A stretch of DNA of 64,000 nt from Mycolicibacterium doricum (GCF_010728155.1 NZ_AP022605.1:558001-622000), one strand, 5' to 3'. Positions 27,990-40,129 are shown, numbered from the stretch's first letter. Numbers and translations: made by a program. Notes: generated by a model from the sequence alone, not told the origin.

Positions 27990-28284
27990 CTACGCCTCCA
28001 GGGCCTGTCCGGCGATGTGCAGATCCTCTGCCGCGCTCGCGTCCCGGTCGTTGTAGACGGTGCCGGCGGAAGCGAGCTTCGAGGCCGTCGCGTGTACCCG
28101 TGCCACAGCCATAGACGTGATCACGGCAGCGTCCGAGTGAACCCGCACTCACCGCAGCGCTGGTGGCCTGAACCGCCGACCCGATACCGGCAGGTGCGGC
28201 CAAGCCGACGAGCTGACCAGCCATCGAATCGCTCTCAGCGGCGAGCACACCAAGCTCGTCGGTGTTGACCCCCAGCAAACCCAT
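27990..28284 (-). pseudogene. EspC-like ESX secretion-associated small protein, one frameshift
   Basis: From ATG 28284 the frame reads MGLLGVNTDELGVLAAESDS and VQATSAAVSAG, then needs removal of one base near 28141 to continue with HSDAAVITSMAVARVHATAS and EDLHIAGQALEA before the stop at 27990. Corrected length is about 97 residues. The pattern resembles the EspC/PF10824 family of ESX secretion-associated proteins, whose genes commonly precede a trafficking-domain effector gene. The uncorrected frame runs into unrelated sequence. The extra T may be a true mutation or a base-calling error. Confidence 0.6.
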
Positions 28285-28387
28285 AGCGAGCATTCTAGAG
28301 GTTGAATTCGTGGTCGCCTGCGGCACCTGCGCGGCGTATGGACGGATCCCATGACAACGTGCGGCCTCGGTGCGCGCCGCAGCAGCG

Positions 28388-28888
28388 CTAGGCGAACGCA
28401 TCGGGGTATGAGCTCCGGTAGTAATCGACGACGGTATCCACGGCCGCGTCGGCGCTTATGTCGCCGGCGCCGACGCGCAAGCAGAGATCCCGAACCCATT
28501 CCACGACTGGAGGGCCAACCGATAGTCCGATGATTGCATTGAACCGTCCCCGGTTTTCGGCGCACATGCCGAACCGCGTGCGCCTGGTGCTCAGGCGTAT
28601 CGCGTACTTCAGCAGTGCCTTGTGCAGGCGCTTGCGCTTCTTCACGGGCGTGTCGGTACCCGAGGGCGCCAGGAGCTTTTCGACCTGGGCCGCCAGCACC
28701 GGGCTGGCGAGCAGCACCGCCTCACGGATCCCATCGCCCGACCACAGCCGCGCGATGGCGTCGAGGTCACCACACTCGACGGGATCATCGGGATAGTCGG
28801 CGACCTTCCCCAGCGAACACCGCACGACCACGGTGTCGGATAATGCCGCCGAGTCCGGGTGAGGATGTTGCCCGGGTATTGCGGTCAT
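28388..28888 (-). CDS. Protein with lantibiotic-dehydratase-like N-terminal segment
   Basis: A 166-residue reading frame. Residues 40-113 resemble the start of LanB-type lantibiotic dehydratases: DAIARLWSGDGIREAVLLAS, PVLAAQVEKLL, then KALLKYAIRLSTRRTRFGMC, which parallels the family's R(M)xxRPTPFGLFAG. The typical 700-1000 residue remainder is absent; after about residue 115 the sequence (GLSVGPPVVEWVRDLCLRVG, DTVVDYYRSSYPDAFA) is unlike a dehydratase. So this is either a remnant fused to another fragment or a small independent protein. No lanthipeptide precursor, cyclase or transporter is nearby. Function unknown. Confidence 0.5.
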   Translation of the reverse strand: MTAIPGQHPHPDSAALSDTVVVRCSLGKVADYPDDPVECGDLDAIARLWSGDGIREAVLLASPVLAAQVEKLLAPSGTDTPVKKRKRLHKALLKYAIRLSTRRTRFGMCAENRGRFNAIIGLSVGPPVVEWVRDLCLRVGAGDISADAAVDTVVDYYRSSYPDAFA

Positions 28889-28943
28889 TCACGCACATTC
28901 ATGACAAAGCGAAATCGAAATCAAGGCGGGGACCTTGCCTGCG

Positions 28944-29207
28944 TCATCGATGTACGGGTCCCGAAGGCGCCTCAGCCTTGAAAGAACTCCTGAACAAAAT
29001 CACCAGACTGAGCACGATGGTTACCGACGCGACGTAGCTATAGGGGCGGTCCATGAATGGAATGCTCAGAATAATGGCGCAATCGATCGCCAATACGATT
29101 TTGGGTCCATGTCATACCCACGTCCCACGACGGGTCAAAAACACGAGCAGCACGCAATACGCCAGTAACGCCAGGATCCACCAGTAGTCACCCATATCCT
29201 CGAACAT
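28944..29207 (-). pseudogene. Small membrane protein interrupted by an in-frame TGA
   Basis: From ATG 29207 the frame gives MFEDMGDYWWILALLAYCVL, then a stop at 29112-29114 after 31 codons, and continues in the same frame with VLAIDCAIILSIPFMDRPYS and VASVTIVLSLVILFRSSF to a second stop at 28944. Both parts look like transmembrane segments of a single protein of about 87 residues. A CGA-to-TGA change would explain the stop. It sits inside the ESX-type locus and could be a broken immunity or accessory gene (inference). The first 31 codons alone might still make a single-pass peptide. Confidence 0.4.
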
Positions 29208-29275
29208 GGCTCCGTCCTACCTGTACTCGTCGTCCCACCTGTACTCGTCGCAGTGCGCAAGTTCTTGATCGACTC

Positions 29276-29833
29276 CTATTTGCAATGCTTGCCTTTCGAT
29301 CCCTGTGGGCGCGCGTATTGCGTATCCAAGTCGAAATCGTCGCGCTTGCCCTGCATGGCGTTTGCGAGGTGTCCATCGGCCAGATCGGCCGCATGCCGGA
29401 TCTTGTCCACGCTGTGCTGCCCTATGAGGGCGACGTCCTCCACCAACTTGCGGTGGGCCGGTGACAGCGACGACACGTTCGGCGGCGGCACCACACGGCT
29501 GTTGGCGGCGTCGACGATGATGCCGTACTGCCCGAGTGTCGACCTCAGCCGCGCAAGGTGGGCCTTGATCTGCCGAACCTCATCAGCCGCAATCGTGGCG
29601 GCCTTGCTGACCGTCGCCACAGCCTGACCGTGCTGATCAATACCAACTGCCAGCACCTGCGTACGCGCCTGCGCGGCATCGGCGCCGGCACCTTGCCAGC
29701 TGTCGAACGCCGATAAACCCTTCAACCGCGAACTGGCCTGCTCGGCTGCCCCCGCGCGATCTGCGAGCGCCGCACTGACTGCACTGATCGACTCGGGACT
29801 CCACTGATCGATATCCGATATTGACAAGCCCAC
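29276..29833 (-). CDS. Orphan ESX trafficking-domain protein
   Basis: A 185-residue helical protein from GTG 29833, 16 bp behind the WXG100 gene, with AAGGG upstream. It reads SISDIDQWSPESISAVSAAL, SAFDSWQGAGADAAQ (W46-G48) and ADEVRQIKAHLARLRSTLGQ, the pattern of the N-terminal domain seen in mycobacterial DUF1023-hydrolase and toxin proteins exported by ESX systems. The effector domain that normally follows is absent: the protein ends soon after LADGHLANAMQGK. It may be a truncated effector or a separate carrier subunit. Confidence 0.65.
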   Translation of the reverse strand: MGLSISDIDQWSPESISAVSAALADRAGAAEQASSRLKGLSAFDSWQGAGADAAQARTQVLAVGIDQHGQAVATVSKAATIAADEVRQIKAHLARLRSTLGQYGIIVDAANSRVVPPPNVSSLSPAHRKLVEDVALIGQHSVDKIRHAADLADGHLANAMQGKRDDFDLDTQYARPQGSKGKHCK

Positions 29834-29849
29834 CGAATAATCGCCCTTA

Positions 29850-30155
29850 TCACATGTTCTCGGCGGCTTGACGCACCGAATCCGCGCCCGACTCGTCGAC
29901 CAAACCGTACTGATTTGCCGCCGCGGTGAAGTTGTTTCCGTGCTCGATGAGAATCTCGGCCAGAGTATTCGTCGCCTCTTGCCATTCGGCTGCCATCGAC
30001 GCCAACGCATCGGCCGACTTGCCCACCCAACCGGACTGAGCCGAAGCAATGTGGGTGTCGCTGTCAGAGAGAGCGGACTTCACGGTCGTGGCGATGTCAC
30101 CGACCTCGACGGCCGACCGGTGAACCTCCGACGGGTTTACCCTCAGCTCACCCAT
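29850..30155 (-). CDS. WXG100-family protein
   Basis: A 101-residue two-helix protein with the W-x-G turn WVG at residues 43-45 (SGWVGKSADALASMAAEW), typical of EsxA/EsxB-like WXG100 proteins, which are secreted as helical-hairpin dimers by type VII secretion systems. It is the first gene of the minus-strand ESX-type locus and lies 16 bp before the trafficking-domain gene, its probable partner. No ESX core gene (EccB-EccE, MycP) lies in the window, so export would depend on a system elsewhere in the genome. Confidence 0.8.
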   Translation of the reverse strand: MGELRVNPSEVHRSAVEVGDIATTVKSALSDSDTHIASAQSGWVGKSADALASMAAEWQEATNTLAEILIEHGNNFTAAANQYGLVDESGADSVRQAAENM

Positions 30156-30279
30156 GCATCACCCTCCAGCGCCCGTACACCCTGTCGGCGTCCTTCGATT
30201 CGTTCACCTTACCCGCGGCAAACGCACCCGACCGGCACCAACCATCGGGCTCGCGGCTCAACGGCTGCGAGTGGGCCGC

Positions 30280-31266
30280 TCAGGCGAAGCTGCGCTCGAT
30301 CTCGTCGCGGCTGAGCTTCGGATCTGACCCGAGGACATACGTCGGCACGGTGTGCGGGACGGTGGTGCCGCCCTTGACCCGAGCGTGCGCCTGCTGGAAT
30401 TCGGGCGCCGGTCCGGCCGCGGCGTGCAGGCCGTTGATCACACCCCACACCGCGGCGCGCCGGGCGGTGCGCTCGACGATGTTGGGGTCGCTGTGCTGGA
30501 TCAGCTGCTTGGCCCACTTCGGCATGGTGTCGCGGATCGCCCAGTCGAGGATGCTGTGCGGCAGCGCGACGTTCGGGCCGGTGGCCATCGCCGTGCCGTG
30601 GGTGACCGCGAGCCTGGGCAGGTACGACTTGAGGCACTCGGCGGTGTCGGCCTTGGTGGCGGGCAGGTCGGTACCGCCGAGCGCGTGACCGATGCGGACG
30701 AACTCGCCGTAGTAGCGGTCGATCTCTCTGCCGCTCAACGGGTTGGGGTGGTAAAGCTCGTGCGCGGTCGCGATACCCCACACGACGGTGGCGTAGTTCC
30801 AGCGCAGCCAGTCGGGATCATCGGCGTCATAGCGCAGCCCGTCGGGGCGCACCCCCTTGACGGTGTGGTGCATGGACCTGACGGTGGTGGCCAGCCGCTC
30901 GGCGGTGTCCGTCGACCCGTAGGCCGTGCCGATGAAGAACGCCACCGAATGCCCGAGCCGCGCCATCGCGCCGGCGGGGTCGAGGCGGCCGGTGGCGGTG
31001 CCGCTCTCGTCGCGCTCGACCAGGCGGGAATGGTGCATGCCCATCCAGAAGATGCTCGGGTCCAGGCGCTCCATGTACGCCGCGCACTGCAGGCCGAAGA
31101 TCAGCGCCTCCATATGCGAATGAACCCGCCACACAGCGCTTTTCGGGCCGAACCAGCCCGGGTCGCCGGCCGGGGTTGCGAACTCCATGCCGCGGAAGTA
31201 GTTGCGCCGCATACCGCCGTAGTCGATGCGTCCGCGCAACCACTCGGTGAGGATCTCGTGCGGCAT
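30280..31266 (-). CDS. Oxygenase MpaB-family protein (DUF2236)
   Basis: A 328-residue protein of the DUF2236/MpaB-like family, which includes fungal MpaB and latex-clearing rubber oxygenases and may bind heme. Family features are GMRRNYFRGMEFATPAGDPG, PKSAVWRVHSHMEALIFGLQ, HHSRLVERDESGTATGRLDP and DDPDWLRWNYATVVWGIATA. ATG 31266 has GGAGG ten bases upstream; an earlier GTG at 31311 is possible. The gene stands alone, with a hairpin repeat in front of it. The substrate is unknown. Confidence 0.8.
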   Translation of the reverse strand: MPHEILTEWLRGRIDYGGMRRNYFRGMEFATPAGDPGWFGPKSAVWRVHSHMEALIFGLQCAAYMERLDPSIFWMGMHHSRLVERDESGTATGRLDPAGAMARLGHSVAFFIGTAYGSTDTAERLATTVRSMHHTVKGVRPDGLRYDADDPDWLRWNYATVVWGIATAHELYHPNPLSGREIDRYYGEFVRIGHALGGTDLPATKADTAECLKSYLPRLAVTHGTAMATGPNVALPHSILDWAIRDTMPKWAKQLIQHSDPNIVERTARRAAVWGVINGLHAAAGPAPEFQQAHARVKGGTTVPHTVPTYVLGSDPKLSRDEIERSFA

Positions 31267-31397
31267 GTCCACGGTGGCCTCCGGGTCCGGTGTGGCGACG
31301 GCTGTATCCACCGTACCGCTTGGCGACCGGCGCGCCGAACGCCGCGCGCTGTTGATCGACGCGGCGTTGCGGCTGTTCGACCGCTGATTCCCTGTGC

Positions 31398-31454
31398 CGA
31401 GCAGACGCAAATGTGCTGCAAAACCCGCAATTCGGGTACATTTGCGTCTGCTCG
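31398..31454. repeat. Hairpin repeat, copy 1
   Basis: CGAGCAGACGCAAATGT (31398-31414) is the perfect inverse of ACATTTGCGTCTGCTCG (31438-31454). The loop contains its own smaller hairpin, ACCCG...CGGGT. The same arms recur at 44204 and 45231. It lies between two minus-strand genes and could end the transcript of the DinB-like gene. Confidence 0.8.
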
Positions 31455-31471
31455 CGGGGAAAAGGCGCCCG

Positions 31472-32071
31472 TTACACCGTTGTCGGCCGCCAGCGCCGGA
31501 CGAAGTCCGTCTCAGGCCACCCTTCGTTGGCGGCCATCAACTCGTACATCGTCGCTTGGTCGATCGACTCGCGGATGATGTCGGCGTGCCCGGCGTGACG
31601 CGTCAACTCCTCGACGAGGTGCAGCGCCACCCAGCGCACCGACCAGTGGTCGACGTCCTTCGGGAACCACGGCACCTCGTGCGGCACCGGGACCGGGGTG
31701 TCGAGGTCGGCCCCGCCGAACACCCGCAACGTCTCGGCGTTCTGTACGCGCAGAGCATCGAGCAGTTCCTCGAGCGTCTCGTCGTCCCGCATGACGTACT
31801 GGTCCTGGTAGTCGCGCATCTGCTCCTCGACCGGCCGCGGGTCCGGCGGCGGGAACTCCGGCGCGCTGGCCGCCCGCTGCGTCCACCCCTGCTGCACACC
31901 GGCGGCGTGTTTGACCAACCCGCCGATCGACAGTGCGCTGACCGACGGCGCCGAACGGGCCTGCTCGTCGGTCAACCCATAGGCGACGGAGAAGAACGCG
32001 TTCTGGTTGAACGCGAGGAATTCGACCAGACTCTGGCGTTCGTCGGCGGCGGGCGGGGGCATACCGGGCAT
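31472..32071 (-). CDS. DinB-like/DUF664 protein
   Basis: A 199-residue helical-bundle protein of the DinB-like superfamily. GLVKHAAGVQQGWTQRA holds the first probable metal-binding histidine, and VRWVALHLVEELTRHAGHAD the other two, which is the usual H...HxxxH pattern. Relatives include mycothiol- or bacillithiol-dependent S-transferases, so a thiol-transfer role is possible. ATG 32071 is preceded by GAAGGAG. The protein is soluble and cytoplasmic. Confidence 0.75.
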   Translation of the reverse strand: MPGMPPPAADERQSLVEFLAFNQNAFFSVAYGLTDEQARSAPSVSALSIGGLVKHAAGVQQGWTQRAASAPEFPPPDPRPVEEQMRDYQDQYVMRDDETLEELLDALRVQNAETLRVFGGADLDTPVPVPHEVPWFPKDVDHWSVRWVALHLVEELTRHAGHADIIRESIDQATMYELMAANEGWPETDFVRRWRPTTV

Positions 32072-32133
32072 CAGCGGTTCTCCTTCGAGGTGGTGTGAAC
32101 GTTTACCACATGGTTCGTCGGCCACAATCGCCG

Positions 32134-32685
32134 TCAGGCCGTGATGCCGAGCCGGTCGGTGAGCACCAAAAACGTACTGGCAAAGGGGTTTTCGGCGGTG
32201 TCGGCGCGCACTTTCGCCCAGTCGACGCACTCCCGCACGGCCCGCGCGGCGGGCAGCAGCGCCGAATAGTCACACTGGTGCTCGTTGAGCGAGTTGAGCT
32301 TCTCGGTCATGACGTGGGTGGGCGGCAGCACCCGCATCCGGATTGCCAGCACGTCGAGTTCGTTGGCGGCGGCCACGTCCTGCGCCGTCACCGGTGTGCC
32401 GTTGAGCGCGTGCAGCACGTCGATCACGAAGTCCTCACCCACGCACGCCTTGAACAGCCAGTCTTCCGGGGTGCGCTCGATACGGAACCCGGCTTTCTCC
32501 AGCGTCAGCGCCGCGGACTCGGCGTCCTCCTCGGCGACGACGAAGTCCACGTCGTGCACCGGTTCGGGACCCCCGTACGCCCACAGCGCATAGCTGCCGG
32601 CCAGCGCGAAGTCGGGGCCGTGCGCGCGCAGCGCGGAGGCCGAGCGGCGCAGCGCATCGCGCAGCGCGTCGTTACGGGCGGACAT
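32134..32685 (-). CDS. Nucleotidyltransferase-fold protein
   Basis: A 183-residue protein with the minimal nucleotidyltransferase motif GSYALWAYGGPEPVHDVDFV, in which G-S and D-x-D are the active-site elements. The remainder (TPEDWLFKACVGEDFVIDVL) fits the DUF6036/AbiEii-like class. No partner antitoxin gene is directly adjacent. ATG 32685 has GAAAGGAG upstream. It could be an orphan toxin-like enzyme or a housekeeping transferase; the sequence does not decide. Confidence 0.65.
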   Translation of the reverse strand: MSARNDALRDALRRSASALRAHGPDFALAGSYALWAYGGPEPVHDVDFVVAEEDAESAALTLEKAGFRIERTPEDWLFKACVGEDFVIDVLHALNGTPVTAQDVAAANELDVLAIRMRVLPPTHVMTEKLNSLNEHQCDYSALLPAARAVRECVDWAKVRADTAENPFASTFLVLTDRLGITA

Positions 32686-32738
32686 CGGCCTCCTTTCACA
32701 CGTGTCGGTACGTCGTCGGGGCGGGTACCCGTTACCCC

Positions 32739-33506
32739 ATGCGGGTCGCGACATTCAACATTCTGCACGGGCGCAGCATGCACGACGGCGACGTCAACCT
32801 CGACCGGTTGGCCGAGTCCATCGGCGAGCTCGACGCGGACATCCTCGCGCTGCAGGAGGTGGACCTCGACCAACCGCGCTCCGGCCAGGCCGACCTGACC
32901 GCCGTCGCGGCCGAGGCGATGCGTGCGGTCAGCCACCGGTTCGTCGCCGCGATCTCCGGGACGCCGGGGGCGACCTGGATGGCCGCGACCGGCCGCGAGC
33001 AGCCCGGGACCGCGGCCTACGGCATCGCGCTGCTGTCCCGTTTCCCGGCCGAGACCTGGCAGGTGGTGCGGTTACCCCGGATCCCGGTGCGCTTTCCGAT
33101 GTACCTGCCCGGACCGAACCGCGTGCAGGTCGTCAACGAGGAACCCCGCGCCGCGATGGTCGGCAGCTTCGGCACCCCGCTGGGACCGCTAACCGTCGCC
33201 AACACCCACCTGTCCTTCGTGCCCGGCTGGAACCGCGTGCAGCTGCGCCACCTCGTACGGGACCTGCGTGGGTTTGGCGGGCCGCGGATGCTCGTCGGCG
33301 ACCTGAACATGAGCCCGCCGACCCCGGCCCGGTGGGCGCGGATGCGCCCGCTCGGCGAGGCGCTGACGTTCCCCGCCGACGCGCCCGACCGCCAACTCGA
33401 CCACGTGCTCACCGACGATTCGCGGTTACGCGTCGAACACTGTGAGGCGGTGAGCCTGCCGATCTCCGATCACCGCGCGCTCGTCGTCGACATCACCCGC
33501 GACTGA
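32739..33506 (+). CDS. Endonuclease/exonuclease/phosphatase-family protein
   Basis: A 255-residue protein of the EEP superfamily. Catalytic motifs run through it: ATFNILHGR (Asn), LALQEVDLD (Glu), NTHLSF (His), GDLNMSPPT (Asp/Asn) and the C-terminal SDHRALVVDI (Asp-His). Members cleave phosphodiesters in nucleic acids, inositol phosphates or lipids, so the substrate is open. It is divergently placed from the nucleotidyltransferase gene, with a short shared promoter region. Confidence 0.8.
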   Translation: MRVATFNILHGRSMHDGDVNLDRLAESIGELDADILALQEVDLDQPRSGQADLTAVAAEAMRAVSHRFVAAISGTPGATWMAATGREQPGTAAYGIALLSRFPAETWQVVRLPRIPVRFPMYLPGPNRVQVVNEEPRAAMVGSFGTPLGPLTVANTHLSFVPGWNRVQLRHLVRDLRGFGGPRMLVGDLNMSPPTPARWARMRPLGEALTFPADAPDRQLDHVLTDDSRLRVEHCEAVSLPISDHRALVVDITRD

Positions 33507-33569
33507 TGACCGACCCGGGCGCCGCGGCGCTCGCGGTTGCCCGACGAGCGCACCGGGTACGCCACCGGC

Positions 33570-33710
33570 ATGACCGCTCCGTCCGAACCCCAGCCCGACC
33601 AGACACCCAACCCCGGCACGCCGAGCGAAACCCCCGAACGACTCACCCCCGCCGAGACGCCCGAGCGGCTGACACCCGACGAGGCCCCCGAGCGGCTCTC
33701 GCCCGAATAG
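33570..33710 (+). CDS. 46-residue Pro/Glu repeat peptide
   Basis: A small frame from ATG 33570 to TAG 33708. It begins MTAPSEPQPDQTPNPGTPSE, then contains four near-repeats of the type PERLTPAE/PERLTPDE/PERLSPE. It is acidic, has no hydrophobic segment and is probably disordered. The regular repeats in this frame only, and the lack of them in the overlapping frames, argue that it is translated. It lies just before the rplJ promoter. Function unknown. Confidence 0.45.
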   Translation: MTAPSEPQPDQTPNPGTPSETPERLTPAETPERLTPDEAPERLSPE

Positions 33711-33716
33711 CGCGTT

Positions 33717-33746
33717 TTGGCTGATCGCGGCTTCGTCCGCTATTCT
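33717..33746 (+). promoter_or_regulatory. Predicted rplJ-rplL promoter
   Basis: TTGGCT (33717-33722) and TATTCT (33741-33746) separated by 18 bp fit a SigA-type promoter. Transcription would start near 33753 and give a leader of about 235 nt before rplJ. Confidence 0.6.
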
Positions 33747-33752
33747 TTGTCT

Positions 33753-33987
33753 CGTTCCACCGAAGACCGTCGGTCACCGATGAGCGCTTGCGCGAAGAGC
33801 ACGTAGCGAGAGCAACTCGGTTGAAGGTCCCGGATCAGTCCGGGCGGCCCACGCAGGAGGACGAGGCACGTGATCTGTTTGCGCCCCGACCTGTCTGCGT
33901 CGGGGCGTTCGTCGTTTCGGCCTTTCCTTCGCTTCGGTGGTGCATCCGATTTCCACCATTCCCAACACCGACCACAGGGAGGTCTGC
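33753..33987 (+). ncRNA. L10 leader (rplJ autoregulatory 5' UTR), predicted
   Basis: Ribosomal L10(L12)4 binds the leader of its own mRNA in many bacteria to repress rplJL. This long leader before rplJ contains GACCGTCGGTC and CCGGATCAGTCCGG stem elements, and a GCCCCGAC...GTCGGGGC hairpin near 33890-33911, which resembles the actinobacterial L10 leader as I remember it. The last part carries the GGGAGG ribosome site. A covariance search is needed to fix the limits. Confidence 0.55.
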
Positions 33988-34515
33988 ATGGCCAAGGCTG
34001 ACAAGGCCACGGCGGTTGCCGACATCGCCGAGCAGTTCAAGGAGGCGACGGCCACCGTCGTCACCGAGTACCGCGGCCTCACGGTGGCCAACCTCGCGCA
34101 GCTGCGTCGATCGCTCGGGGAGTCCGCCACCTACACCGTCGCAAAGAACACGCTGGTCAAGCGCGCCGCCGCCGAAGCCGGCATCGACGGCCTCGACGAG
34201 CTGTTCACCGGCCCCACCGCGATCGCGTTCGTCAAGGGTGAGCCGGTCGACGCCGCCAAGGCGATCAAGACCTTCGCCAAGGACCACAAGGCGCTCGTCA
34301 TCAAGGGCGGCTACATGGAGGGCCGCGCGCTCTCCTTGGACGAGGTCAACCGGATCGCCGACCTGGAGTCGCGCGAAGTGCTGCTCGCCAAGCTGGCCGG
34401 CGCGATGAAGGGCAACCTCGCCAAGGCCGCCGGGCTGTTCAACGCCCCCGCTTCGCAGGTCGCCCGCCTCGCCGCGGCGCTGCAGGAGAAGAAGTCCGCT
34501 GAGGAAGCTGCGTAG
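33988..34515 (+). CDS. rplJ: 50S ribosomal protein L10
   Basis: A 175-residue L10 (uL10). ATG 33988 follows GGGAGG. The N-terminal domain ([33 protein letters not shown]) binds 23S rRNA in the stalk base, and the C-terminal Ala/Lys-rich helix ([19 protein letters not shown]) holds the L7/L12 dimers. It sits directly before rplL, as in other bacteria, and is probably regulated by the leader in front of it. Confidence 0.97.
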   Translation: MAKADKATAVADIAEQFKEATATVVTEYRGLTVANLAQLRRSLGESATYTVAKNTLVKRAAAEAGIDGLDELFTGPTAIAFVKGEPVDAAKAIKTFAKDHKALVIKGGYMEGRALSLDEVNRIADLESREVLLAKLAGAMKGNLAKAAGLFNAPASQVARLAAALQEKKSAEEAA

Positions 34516-34565
34516 AAGCTTCATCACCACCCCGCAAGCAGAAGAAAACTAGGAAGGACCAAATC

Positions 34566-34955
34566 ATGGCCAAGCTGTCCACTGACGAATTGCTCGACGC
34601 GTTCAAGGAAATGACGCTGCTGGAGCTCTCCGAGTTCGTCAAGCAGTTCGAGGAGACCTTCGAGGTCACCGCCGCCGCGCCGGTCGCGGTCGCCGCTGCC
34701 GGCCCCGCCGGTGGCGCCCCCGCCGAGGCTGCCGAAGAGCAGTCGGAGTTCGACGTCATCCTCGAGAGCGCCGGCGAGAAGAAGATCGGCGTCATCAAGG
34801 TGGTCCGCGAGATCGTCTCCGGCCTGGGCCTCAAGGAGGCCAAGGACCTGGTCGACAGCGCGCCGAAGCCGATCCTGGAGAAGGCTGCCAAGGACGCCGC
34901 CGACGCCGCCAAGGCCAAGCTCGAAGCCGCCGGCGCGACGGTCACCGTCAAGTAG
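34566..34955 (+). CDS. rplL: 50S ribosomal protein L7/L12
   Basis: A 129-residue L7/L12. The N-terminal dimerisation helix ([20 protein letters not shown]) is followed by an Ala/Gly/Pro-rich hinge (about residues 38-60) and the C-terminal factor-binding domain ([20 protein letters not shown]). It forms the flexible ribosome stalk that recruits IF2, EF-Tu and EF-G, the latter two encoded at 57922 and 55629. A strong hairpin follows the gene. Confidence 0.97.
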   Translation: MAKLSTDELLDAFKEMTLLELSEFVKQFEETFEVTAAAPVAVAAAGPAGGAPAEAAEEQSEFDVILESAGEKKIGVIKVVREIVSGLGLKEAKDLVDSAPKPILEKAAKDAADAAKAKLEAAGATVTVK

Positions 34956-34970
34956 TCCACGACTACACGC

Positions 34971-35002
34971 AACCGCCCGGGATCTACCGATCCCGGGCGG
35001 TT
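34971..35002 (+). terminator. Terminator hairpin after rplL
   Basis: AACCGCCCGGGATC (34971-34984) pairs with GATCCCGGGCGGTT (34989-35002) around a 4-base loop. It should separate rplJL from mkl. Confidence 0.8.
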
Positions 35003-35127
35003 GCGTCGTATTGGCCACCCTGCCGCCGGGTTCGGCACAGACGCCAAAGCTCCACGCGGTGTGCGATACAGTGACACAAGCCACAGGGCAGGCAGAGGTG
35101 GCAAAAGCACTCTGGGAAGGACCGCGC

Positions 35128-36210
35128 GTGGGCATTGGCATTGAGGTCGAGGGGCTGACCAAGTCCTTCGGGTCGGCGCGAATCTGGGAAGACGTCACCC
35201 TTGAGGTGCCCCCCGGCGAGGTCAGCGTGCTGCTTGGCCCGTCCGGCACCGGCAAATCGGTGTTCCTGAAGTCGCTGATCGGGCTGCTTCGTCCCGAGCG
35301 CGGCAAGATCATCGTCGACGGCACCAACATCATCGAGTGCTCGGCCAAAGAGCTCTACGAGATCCGCACCCTGTTCGGTGTCATGTTCCAGGACGGTGCG
35401 CTGTTCGGCTCGATGAGCCTGTACGACAACACCGCTTTCCCTTTGCGTGAGCACACCAAGAAGAAGGAAAGCGAGATCCGCAAGATCGTCATGGAGAAGT
35501 TGGAACTCGTCGGCCTCGGCGGCGACGAGAACAAGTTCCCCGGCGAGATCTCCGGCGGTATGCGCAAGCGTGCCGGCCTGGCCCGGTCGCTGGTGCTGGA
35601 TCCGCAGATCATCCTCTGCGACGAGCCCGACTCCGGTCTGGATCCCGTGCGTACCGCGTACCTCTCGCAGCTGTTGATCGACATCAACGCCCAAATCGAC
35701 TGCACGATCCTGATCGTGACGCACAACATCAACATCGCCCGTACGGTCCCCGACAACATGGGGATGCTGTTCCGCAAGCACCTGGTCATGTTCGGGCCGC
35801 GCGAGGTGCTGCTGACCTCCGATGAGCCGGTGGTGCGCCAATTCCTCAATGGCCGTCGTATCGGGCCGATCGGTATGTCGGAGGAGAAGGACGAGTCGAC
35901 GATGGCCGAAGAGCAGGCCATGGTCGATGCCGGTCACCACGATGGTGGTGTCGAGGAGATCGAGGGTGTGCCGCCGCAGATCCAGGCAACCCCGGGTATG
36001 CCCGAGCGTCGTGCGGTCGCGCGACGCCAGGCCCGCGTCCGCGAGATCCTGCACACCCTGCCGCCCGCGGCGCAGCAGGCGATCCGCGAAGACCTCGAGA
36101 ACACGAGCGGCTACCAGAGCGCCGACTATCCGGACGAGTCGACGACCCATCAGCGCCACCACGAGGAGGACGCGCCTACGGCGTCGATCCCCGTGGGACG
36201 CGAAGTCTGA
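35128..36210 (+). CDS. mkl: Mce transport ATPase Mkl/MceG
   Basis: A 360-residue ABC ATPase from GTG 35128, with GGGAAGGA upstream. Walker A is GPSGTGKS (37-44), the signature is ISGGMRKRAGLARSL, Walker B is IILCDEPDSGLDP and the switch histidine is in VTHNINIA. It is very close to the Mkl (Rv0655) of M. tuberculosis, which energises several Mce lipid/cholesterol importers together with YrbE permeases encoded elsewhere. The C-terminal extension of about 100 residues (from SEEKDESTMAEEQAM) is typical of Mkl, and it is acidic and poorly conserved at the end. Confidence 0.95.
   Translation: MGIGIEVEGLTKSFGSARIWEDVTLEVPPGEVSVLLGPSGTGKSVFLKSLIGLLRPERGKIIVDGTNIIECSAKELYEIRTLFGVMFQDGALFGSMSLYDNTAFPLREHTKKKESEIRKIVMEKLELVGLGGDENKFPGEISGGMRKRAGLARSLVLDPQIILCDEPDSGLDPVRTAYLSQLLIDINAQIDCTILIVTHNINIARTVPDNMGMLFRKHLVMFGPREVLLTSDEPVVRQFLNGRRIGPIGMSEEKDESTMAEEQAMVDAGHHDGGVEEIEGVPPQIQATPGMPERRAVARRQARVREILHTLPPAAQQAIREDLENTSGYQSADYPDESTTHQRHHEEDAPTASIPVGREV

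Positions 36211-40129
<3,919 letters not shown>

Noticed and set aside
28388..28888. Lanthipeptide biosynthetic cluster
   Set aside because: Only a fragment like a dehydratase N-terminus; no precursor, cyclase or transporter.
29112..29114. In-frame TGA as a selenocysteine codon
   Set aside because: No family reason, no hairpin in the right place, and the gene is a small membrane protein. A nonsense mutation is simpler.
33506..33724. Alternative 72-codon frame overlapping the acidic repeat peptide
   Set aside because: Arg-rich low-complexity translation, as expected of the wrong frame in high-GC DNA.
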